The notes beneath the pieces were generated by a model. That model was not told where the DNA came from. It saw only the letters and a list, made by a program, of their open reading frames with translations, and did no database searches. A DNA stretch of 64,000 nucleotides, taken from NCBI GenBank assembly GCA_035560235.1, contig DATMAG010000050.1:96028-160027 (forward strand). The letters are read 5' to 3'. A program made the translations under genes and the position numbers. Below are positions 38,201 through 47,249 of this stretch, piece by piece; the stretch's first letter is position 1; every line of letters begins with the position of its first letter. The DNA comes from DASRDU01 sp035560235 (GTDB taxonomy: Bacteria; Acidobacteriota; Blastocatellia; RBC074).

Positions 38201-41200
38201 TCAGGTCGTGCATCTCGACGGCACGGTGAAGCTGCTCGAAGTGCCGATTGAAGAGAAGCACGAACCGAACATTTATCTGAGCGCCGCGATGGTCAGCGAC
38301 CGGCAGCTTTATGCAGACACAAAGCAGGTCATCGTCCCGCCTGATCGTCACTTTCTGAATGTCGAAGTCAAAGCCGACCGCGCCGAATATCAGGCCCGCG
38401 AAGACGGCACGCTGACCGTGACGACTAAAAGCAGCGACGGCAAACCCGTGTCAGCCGAAGTCTCGCTCAGCCTGGTTGATGAAGCGGTCTTTTACATTCA
38501 GCACGATTACGCCGCCGACCCGCGCCGCTTTTATTACGGTGACAAACGCGGCCAGTCCGTGCAGACGCAGAGTTCATTTCAGCAGAAGCAGTACACAAAA
38601 CTGGTCGAAGGCGAGAACAGACAATTGATGGATGATCGCGTCAGAGAAGAACAGGAGAAGTCTCAGGTTTATCTGCGCCGCGATGCTGAATCAAAAGAGG
38701 AATTCAGAGCGCAGACTGAAAGCCTTGCGCGGCCATCCGCAGCGCCGACAAGCATAATGATGCTGGGTGGTGTTAGTGAATCAAAGATCGCAGACCTTCC
38801 AGCCAGGGAGCAACTGGCAATGCTCAAGCCCGGAGCGACGCCAGCAGAGGCTGGAGCAAACGCTGCGCTGCCTGGTCGTGAGCCTGCCGTGACCGTTCGC
38901 AACGACTTTCGCTCAACTGTTTTCTGGCAGCCTGATGTGATCACGGACAAAAACGGCAGAGCAGTTGTCAAAGTGAAGTATCCCGATTCGCTCACGACCT
39001 GGAAAGCGACGGCGCGGGCGGCGACTGCGGGCAATCAGTTCGGCATTGATGATTGCAGCACACGCACGCAGCAGCCGCTGATCGTGCGGTTGCAGGCTCC
39101 GCGCTTCTTTGTCACCGGTGACGCGGTGACTGTTTCAGCAGTCATCAACAACAACACTGATGGCGCGATGACTGTTGCGCCTTCAATCAATGCTGAAGGC
39201 GTCATCGTTTCGGGACTCGTGATTGATGGCAAACCAGTCAAGGGCGAACAGGGGCCGGTCGTTGTTGCCGCCAATGCTGAGCAGCGCATTGACTGGCTGG
39301 TTTCAGTGCAGCAGCCGGGCAATGCAAAGCTCAAAGTCACGGCGCGCAGCGAGAAATTTGCCGATGCGATGGAAAAGAGCTTTGTCGTTCACGAACACGG
39401 CATTGAAAAGTTTCTGGCGAAGTCGGGGAAGATGCGCGGCGATGAAGTGACGGTCAGGCTCGACATTCCGAAGGAGCGCAAAGCCGATACGACCACGCTG
39501 ACCGTGCAGGTTGCGCCGAGCCTGGCGGTGACGATGCTCGATGCGCTGCCGTACCTGATTGATTATCCGTATGGCTGCACTGAACAGACGATGAGCCGCT
39601 TTCTGCCTGCGGCGATTGTGGCAAAGACATTGCGCGATCTGAACCTGAAACCTGAAGTGGCGATGAGCCGATTGTTCGGCGGCATCGAACAGGCACACGC
39701 CAACCAGACACACACGAACGGCGAACGCGACCTGCGCGAGCTTGATGTGATGGTGAAGCAGGGATTGCAGCGGCTTTATGATTTTCAGCATTCAGATGGC
39801 GGCTGGGGCTGGTGGAAGGAGGGCGAGAGCGATCACTTTATGACGGCTTATGTCGTTTGGGGATTGACGCTCGCGCGCGACGCGGGAATTGATGTGAAGC
39901 CGGACGTGATGCAGCGCGGCGCGGCGTTTCTTGACAGCGAACTGGTCGAAGAAGAAGTGAATTACGACGCGCAGGCGTGGATGCTGCACGCGCTTGCGGC
40001 CTGTCACGCTGCGGCTGAACGCGGCGAGGTGACGGCGTTTCAGCGGAAGGCATTCGACAATTTATGGAGCAATCGGGAGAAGCTGAACGCTTACACGCGC
40101 GCGCTGCTGGCATTGTCTGCGCATCAGTTCGGTTTCTCCGACAAGGCGCAGACGCTGGTGCGCAATCTTGAAAACGGCGTGAAGCGCGACACTGCGCCGG
40201 ACACTTCGATACTGATTCGCGGCGAACAGAAATCAGACGCTTCAGTGATGGGCACGGCGCACTGGGGCGAAGATGGTTTGTTCTGGCGCTGGTCTGACGG
40301 CGGAGTTGAAGCAACCGCGTTTGCGCTGCGCGCCCTGCTTCAGATCGATCCGAAAAACAAACTGATCGAACCCGTGACCAACTGGCTCGTCAAAAATCGT
40401 CGCGGCGCACAGTGGAGCAACACGCGCGACACGGCAATTGCGGTGATGACGCTGACCGATTATCTGCGCACAAGCGGCGAACTGAAGCCTGAGCTTGAAT
40501 ACGAACTGACGGTCAACGGCGAGCGCATTGCGACCAGAAAACTCAGCGCGGCTGATGCCCTGAGCGCGCCGAGTCAGTTCACGATCAGCCGTGAACTGAT
40601 CAAAGAAGGCAGCAATGAAATTCGCATTGCGCGCAGGGGCGGCACAAGTCCCGTTTATTTTTCGGCACAGGCGCAGTTCTTCAGCCGCGAGGAACCGCTC
40701 AATGCGGCAGGCAATGAAATCTTTGTGCGGCGCGATTATTACAAACTGGTCGCGCGTCCGACGCTGCTGAAAGGGTGCGTTTACGACAAAGTCCCGCTGC
40801 GCGATGGCGAATCGGTGGCGAGCGGCGAACGCATCGAAACCGTCATCACGATTGAAGCGAAGAACAATTATGACTACCTGCTCTTTGAGGATCTGAAGCC
40901 CGCCGGATTTGAAGCCGTGCAGCTTCGCAGCGGTCAGCCGCTGTATGCTTATCAGTTGAAGCAGGGCGATGCTGAAGCGGGCGATTCCGCGCTCCGCACT
41001 TCAAACTCTGCAATCAACAGCCGCTGGGTTTATCAGGAACTGCGTGATCGCAAAGTGGCGATGTTCATTGATCATCTGAGGGAAGGCGTCTGGCAGATCA
41101 GATATGAGATGCGCGCTGAAACGCCCGGCACATTTCACGCGCTGCCGGTGCTGGGCGAAGCGATGTATGTGCCTGAGATTCGCTGCAACAGCGCGGAAGA

Positions 41201-41234
41201 GAGGATCACTGTGGCTGAGAAACAGCGCGAATGA
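35271..41234 (+). CDS. Bacterial alpha-2-macroglobulin family protein with thioester motif
   Basis: The 1987-aa product starts at ATG 35271 (AGAGG precedes) and has a signal peptide ending MPLAQQ. Residues about 40-330 are helical and TPR-like. A series of MG domains follows, including an MG2-like DRPAYRPKEMVQWKF near residue 540. A bait-like low-complexity region lies near 1130-1210. The A2M domain follows (VFWQPDVITDKNGRAVVKVKYPDSLTTWKATA), and the thioester CxEQ motif, YPYGCTEQTMSRFLP, has its Cys at residue 1436. The terpenoid-toroid region and receptor-like C-terminal domain complete it. Such proteins trap proteases in the periplasm. No lipobox is seen, and no pbpC neighbour is present. 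Confidence 0.93.
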   Translation: MNHRFVAFVRFGVAFALLALLCFTMPLAQQPVQTDYDKLKAEAERLYGEASYSQAHDLYQRAERRNLSASENRWIDFRLADTLWRAQAATQTNDDTKHQQALKQLEEIIASYKRDEDRDRVWAEAQQSLGDFYWTRREQRNWGAAWPHYQQALDWWAGTRDLETARQRYISIVRTIAQPRGAEDYYYYGYYGNYLPLEILENLLKIATAENDRAQAHYLIALTLRQQYGDAEQRQRIPEEFEAALKAGHKTDWYDDALFHYAQWMESSGRLTLNADGNWQQEPDYARALELYRRLVSEFSKGETRWYDQARSQIENITRPSLNASTSNIFLPGSEIQFQLAWRNVKRIDLALYKTDLTRDVRLTSQREGTGDWLQGISLAGREKIKAWAKETNDKGDYKPGTEMIRLDGRLPAGAYVLEAKAGNQTARDLILVTDVSLVVKGAGNQALVYLCNALDGSPVTGARVKVWERGNNDNEPVWRELIKETGPDGTAVFELRNKREYHQLFVSAALNDRQALATAYSYDYRSEREQWRIYAFTDRPAYRPKEMVQWKFTARREGQNGYTTPAGQTLEFEIRDPKGAKIKDGRAALNGFGSAWGELETTEQMPLGEYQITFFDAGRKNQIGAAQLFRLEEYKLPEFRVSVQTPEENGRKKAFRLGEKVEAQLQADYYFGGAVANASVEVIVYQNPFYQWYRPARDYEWFYEDLGRRPDYYGGRNGQIIKRETIKTDATGKAVISFDTPRGAGQDFEYRIEARVTDSSRREITASGTVRVTRQRYYVYPQAKHNLYRPQDKVTADIKAIDANDQPVQAEGIIKVTRDYWYEIWLDPSGREIKGDELRRLREQAARTGKPFPPSAQWRLKFRGYQHDDITAQTVRTNDKGEAEFSFTPDQPGWYRIAWTSVDKSGAAGFAQIKGETAVWVATNATTELGYRHGGLEIIVDSDTFRAGQKAPVMLHAPVSNRWVLFSIEGDNLYSFQVVHLDGTVKLLEVPIEEKHEPNIYLSAAMVSDRQLYADTKQVIVPPDRHFLNVEVKADRAEYQAREDGTLTVTTKSSDGKPVSAEVSLSLVDEAVFYIQHDYAADPRRFYYGDKRGQSVQTQSSFQQKQYTKLVEGENRQLMDDRVREEQEKSQVYLRRDAESKEEFRAQTESLARPSAAPTSIMMLGGVSESKIADLPAREQLAMLKPGATPAEAGANAALPGREPAVTVRNDFRSTVFWQPDVITDKNGRAVVKVKYPDSLTTWKATARAATAGNQFGIDDCSTRTQQPLIVRLQAPRFFVTGDAVTVSAVINNNTDGAMTVAPSINAEGVIVSGLVIDGKPVKGEQGPVVVAANAEQRIDWLVSVQQPGNAKLKVTARSEKFADAMEKSFVVHEHGIEKFLAKSGKMRGDEVTVRLDIPKERKADTTTLTVQVAPSLAVTMLDALPYLIDYPYGCTEQTMSRFLPAAIVAKTLRDLNLKPEVAMSRLFGGIEQAHANQTHTNGERDLRELDVMVKQGLQRLYDFQHSDGGWGWWKEGESDHFMTAYVVWGLTLARDAGIDVKPDVMQRGAAFLDSELVEEEVNYDAQAWMLHALAACHAAAERGEVTAFQRKAFDNLWSNREKLNAYTRALLALSAHQFGFSDKAQTLVRNLENGVKRDTAPDTSILIRGEQKSDASVMGTAHWGEDGLFWRWSDGGVEATAFALRALLQIDPKNKLIEPVTNWLVKNRRGAQWSNTRDTAIAVMTLTDYLRTSGELKPELEYELTVNGERIATRKLSAADALSAPSQFTISRELIKEGSNEIRIARRGGTSPVYFSAQAQFFSREEPLNAAGNEIFVRRDYYKLVARPTLLKGCVYDKVPLRDGESVASGERIETVITIEAKNNYDYLLFEDLKPAGFEAVQLRSGQPLYAYQLKQGDAEAGDSALRTSNSAINSRWVYQELRDRKVAMFIDHLREGVWQIRYEMRAETPGTFHALPVLGEAMYVPEIRCNSAEERITVAEKQRE

Positions 41235-41242
41235 GGCAGCGC

Positions 41243-41280
41243 ACGCTGAGCCTGGACAGCGGGCTGTCCAGGCTCAGCGT
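41243..41280. terminator. 16-bp perfect hairpin between convergent genes
   Basis: Arms 41243-41258 and 41265-41280 are perfect reverse complements with a 6-nt loop. It lies 8 bp after the alpha-2-macroglobulin stop and 5 bp from the convergent M1 peptidase stop. T-runs are weak on both sides, so termination strength is uncertain, but its position suits a bidirectional terminator. Confidence 0.75.
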
Positions 41281-41285
41281 CTGCT

Positions 41286-42896
41286 TCAGTTCTCCTCGCG
41301 CAGCGTCAGAACTTTCAGCACCCATTCGTCGGGATCGAGCGCTATGCTTTGCGGTCTGGCGTTCAGTTTGAAAGTGAAGGTCTGTTCGCGCTCGCTGAGC
41401 TGAATGATTTCGCGCTGCGGGCGGCTGCCTGTTCTGATCTCAAGATCGAGCGGCATCCGAAAGAGAGCCTGTTCCTGTCGCTGCGTGACGCGCAGTCGCA
41501 ACTGCTGAGTGCTTTCGTCCCACTTCCAGACTGCGTCATAAACCGGATAGCCCGGCTCGAAGATCCACTGGCGGAAGAACCAATCGAGCGGCTGGCCGTA
41601 ATGAAACTCCATGACTTTGCGCAGGTCGTCGGTCAGCGCGTTGCGGTCGCGGAAGGTGCGATAGTAATCGCGGATGCCCGCAAAGAATTTCTCGTCGCCC
41701 ATCACGTGCCGCAGCATGTGCAGCACCCAGCCGCCCTTCTGATAGTTGTTCGCATTGAGCAGCCGGAAAAGATCGGTGATGGCCGGATCGTGAATCGGGC
41801 GCGGGTCTTTGCCGTAAGCCTGCAAATAGGCCGCCTTGTCAGCGAGCATCAGTTGTACAAAACGGTCGCGCCCGTCAGCGCGCTCAAAGAAGAGATGGCC
41901 GAAGTAGGTCGCAAAGCCTTCGCTCAGCCAGAGGTGATGCCAGTCGCTTTCAGTCACCGAATCGCCGAACCACTGATGCGCGATCTCGTGCGCGACGGTG
42001 TTTTCATCAAAGGCGTTTTCGCCGAAAAAGATGCTGCTCGAATTTTCCATCCCGCCAAAGCGCGTTGACGATTGCACCAGCGCGAGCTTTTCATACGGAT
42101 AAGGGCCGATCAGCTCAGAGTAGAATTCAAGCATCTGCACGGCGCGTCCGTAGCCTTTCATGTGATCCTTCGGAAAAAGCCAGCTCGACACCTGAAATTC
42201 ATCGCCCGGTGTTTTCGCCTCGCCGAGATGCACAACGGCAAATTCGGTGGCGCCCACAACCATGCAGTAGACCGGAATCGGCGTCTCTTCGCGCCAGTGC
42301 GTCAGTTTCGTGCCGTTCTGCAGGCTGCGGGTTTCAAGCAGGCGACCGTTCGCAATCACGTCGTAACGCGCCGGAGCCGTGACCAGAAATTCAGCCGTTG
42401 CCTTGTCGTAAGGATGATCAATTGCCGGAAACCAGTAATGCGCCCGGTTCGGCCAGTTGTCAGCGAAGATGGTGTGATCGCCGAACTTGTTTTTGCGGAT
42501 GATCAGCCCGTCGGTCGGACGCCCGTGATACTGAATGGCAATGAGCGCGCGGTCGCCGCTGCGGTAACTGCCCGCGAGCGCGATGGTGAGTTTTGCGCCC
42601 GTGTGCGTGAATTTCGCTTCGCGGCCAGCTTCAGTCACCCGGTCAACCGTCAGCCCGGCCAGATCGAGCGGAATTTCCCGCACGCCGTCGCGGTTGAATT
42701 CAAAGAGAATTTCAGTGGTGGCCTGAATCTCTTCGCTGTTCTCAGCGAGCGTCAGTTGCAGCCGGTAATGAATGGCGTTGAGCGCCGGATTGCGCGGGTA
42801 ATCATCGAATGCGAACGCCGACAGCGGGCCGCACGTCAGCAGAAGCGTGAAAAGCAGGCGGGCAGAGTGTCGCCGGAAAGCGCGGGATGATTTCAC
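41286..42896 (-). CDS. M1-family metallopeptidase (secreted)
   Basis: The 536-aa product starts at GTG 42896, 5 nt after GGAGGAGG, and has a signal peptide (LLFTLLLTCGPLSAFA); upstream codons to 43043 lack an SD. The beta-rich N-terminal domain is followed by the catalytic domain with FGGMENSSSIFF (GxMEN) and HEIAHQWFGD...LWLSEGFATYF (zinc ligands His, His and Glu; HExxH at 41976-41990). It lacks the long C-terminal ERAP-type domain; its C-terminal ~100 residues form a small beta domain. It likely cleaves N-terminal residues of peptides in the periplasm. Confidence 0.92.
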   Translation of the reverse strand: MKSSRAFRRHSARLLFTLLLTCGPLSAFAFDDYPRNPALNAIHYRLQLTLAENSEEIQATTEILFEFNRDGVREIPLDLAGLTVDRVTEAGREAKFTHTGAKLTIALAGSYRSGDRALIAIQYHGRPTDGLIIRKNKFGDHTIFADNWPNRAHYWFPAIDHPYDKATAEFLVTAPARYDVIANGRLLETRSLQNGTKLTHWREETPIPVYCMVVGATEFAVVHLGEAKTPGDEFQVSSWLFPKDHMKGYGRAVQMLEFYSELIGPYPYEKLALVQSSTRFGGMENSSSIFFGENAFDENTVAHEIAHQWFGDSVTESDWHHLWLSEGFATYFGHLFFERADGRDRFVQLMLADKAAYLQAYGKDPRPIHDPAITDLFRLLNANNYQKGGWVLHMLRHVMGDEKFFAGIRDYYRTFRDRNALTDDLRKVMEFHYGQPLDWFFRQWIFEPGYPVYDAVWKWDESTQQLRLRVTQRQEQALFRMPLDLEIRTGSRPQREIIQLSEREQTFTFKLNARPQSIALDPDEWVLKVLTLREEN

Positions 42897-43148
42897 TGGC
42901 CTCCTCCGTTCATCAGGAAAATCAGCACCGCGAAGCATAGGGCGCGCGCCGATTTTTGAAAAGCCGGAATCGGCCTTCAGACGAGAGCCGCGAGCCGCAG
43001 CGAAACGCGTGTTCCGCACAAACCAGGTCAGCGTGGTCGGCACGGTCGCGCCGGGCAGAGCCTTGATATGCCGGGGCTAAGGCGCAGAATCCGGAGAGAT
43101 CTTTCCCAGGGCTGAGGATATTGGCCATTTCCCGGGAGCATTTCTCCT

Positions 43149-43243
43149 GGAGCGCGCGCGTCCTGCTCGCCTGGCTGGCAATTACGAACGTTTCATTGAA
43201 ACCGGCAGGGTAGCGGAAGCAGGCGAGCATCCTGCTTGCACTC
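43149..43243. repeat. Intergenic imperfect inverted repeat (TGCTCGCCTG words)
   Basis: Left arm 43149-43174 contains GTCCTGCTCGCCTGG. Right arm 43218-43243 contains AGGCGAGCATCCTGC, so TGCTCGCCT pairs perfectly within a longer imperfect stem. Inner CTGGCTGG/CCGGCAGG words may also pair. It lies in the 350-bp gap between the M1 peptidase and YVTN genes; otherwise nothing was seen there. Confidence 0.5.
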
Positions 43244-43249
43244 ACAGGG

Positions 43250-44245
43250 TCAGGGTTTTGATTTTGTCCGGCGGCTGAAAATTACCATCGGATCGGGCCG
43301 CGCGCCGGTTTTGATTTCAAGGTTCGGCTTCCAGTCAGCGAGAGAAAATCTGACAACCTTGTCTTCGCCCTGCGCCGAGACATAAACCTGTCTGCCCGAC
43401 GGATCAATGTTCATGCCTTCGGGATGCTCGCCGACCCGAAAGCGGTGAAGCTCTTTGAGCGCTGCCGGATCAAGCACGGCCACTTCGCCGCTCTCCATCA
43501 GCGAGATGAGCAGGTGTTTCCCATCGGGCGTGAATTTCGCCCGCGCAGGCGAACCGGCAACTTCGATCCGGCTGATGATTTCATCTGTGCGAGTGTCAAT
43601 CACAACGACGGCGTTGCCGTTGCGATTGGCGACAAAGAGCCGTCTGCCGTCGGGCGAGAGCGCAGGCCCCATCGGAATGCCGCCGATGGAGATGTGTTTA
43701 CTCACTTTTCCCTCGCGCAAAGAGATCACCGTCACCGATGCCGAACCGGCATCGGCTGTGTAAGCCTTCGTTTCATCCGCCGTGACGACGACCATATGCG
43801 GCAGTTCGCTGCCCGTCGCGTAATGCTTCACGATCCTGCGCTTCGCCGGATCAATCACGAGCAGCGCTGCGGGCCTGTCAGTCGTCACATACAGCATTCC
43901 GCTGCGCCCGCGCGTAATGCCGTGTGGCCGGTGAAAATCGCCCAGTTCGATTTCACCGGTGCGCTCCTGCCGGACCGGATCAATAATCGAAATCGTGTTG
44001 CCGCCCGCTTCCTGCGCCGTGTACGAATCAACGCCGTAATTGGTCACGTAAGCCAGCCTCCCGTTACCTGACATGGCGATTTCATGCGGTCTGGCTCCGA
44101 CCGGCACCGTTGCCAGCGGCCTGCCCGTTGCGGTGTCGTAAAAGCCGACCGAATCAGCGCGCTTCTGCACGACGATCATTGTTTCCTGCGCCCGCGCGGG
44201 CGTCAGTAGAAAGAGCAGCAGGAGAAGGCTGGAAGCTCTGAGCAT
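43250..44245 (-). CDS. Secreted YVTN-type beta-propeller protein
   Basis: The 331-aa product has a signal peptide (SSLLLLLFLLTPARAQ). About seven 40-residue propeller blades follow with words such as LAYVTNYG, LYVTTDRPAALLVID, RLFVANRNGNAVVVID and VYVSAQGEDKVVRF. This matches YVTN/YncE-like surface-layer or lactonase-like propellers. No catalytic site can be assigned. It is probably periplasmic and ligand- or protein-binding. It reads toward the M1 peptidase gene but is separated from it by ~350 bp. Confidence 0.9.
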   Translation of the reverse strand: MLRASSLLLLLFLLTPARAQETMIVVQKRADSVGFYDTATGRPLATVPVGARPHEIAMSGNGRLAYVTNYGVDSYTAQEAGGNTISIIDPVRQERTGEIELGDFHRPHGITRGRSGMLYVTTDRPAALLVIDPAKRRIVKHYATGSELPHMVVVTADETKAYTADAGSASVTVISLREGKVSKHISIGGIPMGPALSPDGRRLFVANRNGNAVVVIDTRTDEIISRIEVAGSPARAKFTPDGKHLLISLMESGEVAVLDPAALKELHRFRVGEHPEGMNIDPSGRQVYVSAQGEDKVVRFSLADWKPNLEIKTGARPDPMVIFSRRTKSKP

Positions 44246-44294
44246 GAGCGAGGCTCCTTTACAGGTTCAGATCAGATGAATGGCCGGATCAGCG

Positions 44295-45068
44295 TCAGGC
44301 CGATGTTTCTGTGGACAGGGAAAGATCACTCATTCCGACCAGCTTTGGCAGGGTCTTTCCGATTTCATCGTTGATGACCAGATCGGCAATCTCATCGAGC
44401 GGCGTCGGAGTGCGGTTGATGATGATCAGTTTCGCGCCGTTGCGTCTGGCCAGCACCGGAAATGATGCCGCCGGATGCACGACCAGCGACGAGCCGACGG
44501 CGATGAAGATTTCGCAGTCATAACAGACTTCGGTCGCCCGCCGCATTTCGCGTTCAGGCATCGCCTGGCCGAATGAAATCGTCGCCGGTTTCAGATAGCC
44601 GCCGCACTTCTCGCAGTTCGGCGCGGGATCGCCTGCCGCAACGCGCGCCAGAGCTTCATCAATCGGGATGCGGTCGTCGCAGGTCAGGCAGACTGCCTCG
44701 GCGGTTGTGCCGTGCAGCTCGATCACATTTTCGGGCCGGTGTCCGGCGCGCTGATGCAGCCCGTCAATGTTCTGCGTAATCAGCGCCAGCAACTGCCCGC
44801 GCCGTTCGAGTTCGACGAAGGCCAGATGCCCGGCGTTCGGACGCGCATCGCGCATCGCGGGCCAGCCGAGCGCCTTCTGACGCCAGTATTCGATGCGTCC
44901 GGCGCGGCTCGACACAAACTCCTGATATTCGATCGTGCGGTTGGTCGCCCACACGCCGTTCGGGCTGCGAAAGTCGGGAATGCCCGACTCGGTCGAGATG
45001 CCCGCGCCGGTGAATCCGACAATGCGCTGTGATCTGGCAATCAGTTCTGCGGCTTCTGTCAGGGTCAT
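44295..45068 (-). CDS. cobB: Sir2-type NAD-dependent protein deacylase
   Basis: The 257-aa product from ATG 45068 has all sirtuin motifs: GFTGAGISTESGIPDFRSPNGVW, LITQNIDGLHQRAG, the catalytic His in ELHGT, the structural zinc cysteines CLTC and CEKC, and VGSSLVVHPA. It removes acetyl or related acyl groups from protein lysines with NAD+. There is no operon partner; it is divergent from the lipoprotein M1 peptidase. The upstream frame to 45209 lacks an SD. Acyl specificity is unclear, as the Ala-Tyr-Arg succinyl-lysine signature of class III enzymes was not identified with confidence. Confidence 0.95.
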   Translation of the reverse strand: MTLTEAAELIARSQRIVGFTGAGISTESGIPDFRSPNGVWATNRTIEYQEFVSSRAGRIEYWRQKALGWPAMRDARPNAGHLAFVELERRGQLLALITQNIDGLHQRAGHRPENVIELHGTTAEAVCLTCDDRIPIDEALARVAAGDPAPNCEKCGGYLKPATISFGQAMPEREMRRATEVCYDCEIFIAVGSSLVVHPAASFPVLARRNGAKLIIINRTPTPLDEIADLVINDEIGKTLPKLVGMSDLSLSTETSA

Positions 45069-45175
45069 AAGTTTCCGGGGATAGTGCTTTGTCTGTCGTC
45101 GTGGCAGAATCAGTTTAGTTTTCAGCACCGCAACTGCGCAACAGTTTCGCTGAAAGGCGGGCGAAGGAGGGAAGG

Positions 45176-47107
45176 ATGAAAGTTTCGTTTGTGACCGTTT
45201 GCGCCGCAATCATTCTTTGTCTGGCGGCAGCGGCCTGTCAGAATAATTCGCAGACTTCGATGAAAAACAGACCGGATCAGCAGCCAGCCAGTCAGGGCGT
45301 GTCGCCGTCGGAGGCGCGTGATGCGCATTCATACTCAAATCCCGATCAGGTGCGCGTCAGACACGTGCACCTTGACCTTAAAGTTTTGTTTGACCGCAAG
45401 GCGCTCAAAGGCACTTCAACGCTGACGCTGGAACACATGGCTTCCGGCGAGCACCCGCTCAGACTAGACACGCGCGACCTGAAGATCTTCAAAGCCGAAG
45501 CTTCGACTGGCGGGACGAATTTCACGCCTGTGTCATTTGCGCTCGGTGAGGCTGATCCGATTCTCGGCGCGCCGCTCACGATTCAGATTCCGGCAAACGC
45601 AACCAAAGTGCGCATTGAATATGAATCAAGCCCGCAGGCGTCCGGCGTGCAGTGGCTCGAACCCGCGCAGACCGCAGGCAAAAAGCACCCTTACGTCTTT
45701 ACGCAGTCGCAGGCCATTCACGCGCGAAGCTGGATTCCGCTGCAGGATTCGCCCGGCGTGCGCGTGACATACACAGCGCAGATTCGCACGCCGAAAGGAC
45801 TGCGCGCCGTGATGAGCGCCGAACAGGACGCGAATGCGCCGCTCACTGGCGATTACGAATTCGATATGCCGCAGCCGATTCCTTCCTATCTGATCGCGCT
45901 CGCGGCTGGTGACATTGCCTTCAAATCGCTCGGCGCGCGCACAGGCGTTTACACCGAACCCCTGATGCTCGACAAAGCGGCGCGCGAACTTGAAGACACT
46001 GAAAAGATGATCGAGGCGACCGAAAAACTTTACGGCCCTTATCGCTGGGGCCGTTACGACATTCTGGTGCTGCCGCCGAGCTTTCCGATTGGCGGAATGG
46101 AAAACCCGCGCCTGACGTTTGCCACGCCGACCATCCTCGCCGGAGACAAAAGCCTGGTTTCGCTCGTCGCGCACGAACTGGCGCATTCGTGGTCGGGCAA
46201 TCTGGTGACGAATGCGACGTGGCGCGATTTCTGGCTCAACGAAGGCTTCACGACTTACCTTGAACGCCGCATCATCGAAGCCATCTACGGTCGTCAGCGC
46301 GAAGAGATGGAAGCCGCCCTCGCCGTGCAGGGGTTGAAGGAGGAGATGGACAAGCTCGATGCCCGCGATGAAATCCTGCACATTGACCTCGCGGGCCGCG
46401 ATCCGGACGATGGCTTCACCGGAGTCCCTTACGAAAAGGGCGCACTCTTTCTGCGTTACCTTGAAGAGACTTTCGGGCGCGAAAAGTTCGATCAGTTTCT
46501 GAAAGGCTACTTCGATCACTTCGCCTTTCAGAGCATCACGACCGCAGACTTTGTCGCGTACCTGAAAAAGAATCTCTTCGAGCCAAACCCGCAGCTCGCG
46601 GCAAAGGTCAACCTTGATGAATGGCTTTATCAGCCGGGCCTGCCCGCGAATGCGCCGCAGCCGAAATCGGATGCGTTTGCAAAGGTCGAAGCCCAGGCCG
46701 GAGAGTGGCTGGAAGGCAAAACGGCTGCGGCAAAGCTGAAGACAAAAGACTGGTCAACGCAGGAATGGCTGCACTTTCTCAAGTTCCTGCCGTCGCAACT
46801 GAGCCGCCCGCAGCTTGAAGAACTCGACCGCGCCTTCAATCTGACAAAGACGGGCAACGCCGAAATCGCGCACGAGTGGCTGCTGATGGCCATTCGCAAC
46901 AAATACGAACCCGCGTACCAGCGTCTTGAGCAGTACCTGACCTCAATCGGCAGACAGAAACTGATCAAGCCGCTTTACGAAGAACTCGTCAAAACTCCCG
47001 AAGGCCGCGAGCGCGCGTTGCAGATTTATCGCAAAGCCCGGCCCGGCTATCACCCGATTGCGCAGACTGCGACAGACAAGATCGTGAAGTGGGAGAAGAA
47101 GGAGTAG
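45176..47107 (+). CDS. M1-family lipoprotein peptidase, leukotriene-A4-hydrolase-like
   Basis: The 643-aa product starts after GGAGGGAAGG and has a lipoprotein signal peptide (IILCLAAAACQNN, lipobox Cys near residue 20). The catalytic domain has PIGGMENPRLTF (GGMENP as in LTA4H/aminopeptidase B) and HELAHSWSGN...FWLNEGFTTYLER (zinc ligands). The C-terminal ~170 residues are an all-helical armadillo-like domain as in LTA4 hydrolases. It probably acts as an aminopeptidase anchored in the outer or inner membrane. It is a different M1 subfamily from the enzyme at 41286-42896. Confidence 0.94.
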   Translation: MKVSFVTVCAAIILCLAAAACQNNSQTSMKNRPDQQPASQGVSPSEARDAHSYSNPDQVRVRHVHLDLKVLFDRKALKGTSTLTLEHMASGEHPLRLDTRDLKIFKAEASTGGTNFTPVSFALGEADPILGAPLTIQIPANATKVRIEYESSPQASGVQWLEPAQTAGKKHPYVFTQSQAIHARSWIPLQDSPGVRVTYTAQIRTPKGLRAVMSAEQDANAPLTGDYEFDMPQPIPSYLIALAAGDIAFKSLGARTGVYTEPLMLDKAARELEDTEKMIEATEKLYGPYRWGRYDILVLPPSFPIGGMENPRLTFATPTILAGDKSLVSLVAHELAHSWSGNLVTNATWRDFWLNEGFTTYLERRIIEAIYGRQREEMEAALAVQGLKEEMDKLDARDEILHIDLAGRDPDDGFTGVPYEKGALFLRYLEETFGREKFDQFLKGYFDHFAFQSITTADFVAYLKKNLFEPNPQLAAKVNLDEWLYQPGLPANAPQPKSDAFAKVEAQAGEWLEGKTAAAKLKTKDWSTQEWLHFLKFLPSQLSRPQLEELDRAFNLTKTGNAEIAHEWLLMAIRNKYEPAYQRLEQYLTSIGRQKLIKPLYEELVKTPEGRERALQIYRKARPGYHPIAQTATDKIVKWEKKE

Positions 47108-47175
47108 CTGCCTGTCGGGTTTTTATCCCGGCCTGATGGGAAGAAACTCCGGTCAGTGATGACCTGAATGAATGA

Positions 47176-47249
47176 TGGGCCTGCCGCGACTCGAACGCGG
47201 GACCTGCTGCTTAGGAGGCAGCCGCTCTATCCACCTGAGCTACAGGCCC
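47176..47249 (-). tRNA. tRNA-Arg (anticodon CCT)
   Basis: On the minus strand a 74-nt cloverleaf has acceptor stem GGGCCTG/CAGGCCC with discriminator A. The D-arm is GCTC/GAGC, and the anticodon stem GCTGC/GCAGC carries loop CTCCTAA (anticodon CCT). The T-arm is CCGCG/CGCGG with loop TTCGAGT. CCA is not encoded. It reads the codon AGG. Confidence 0.97.

Noticed and set aside
42897..43245. Upstream extension of the M1 peptidase and a 107-codon frame
   Set aside because: GTG 42896 follows GGAGGAGG and starts the signal peptide; the upstream frames have no SD and run into an inverted repeat.
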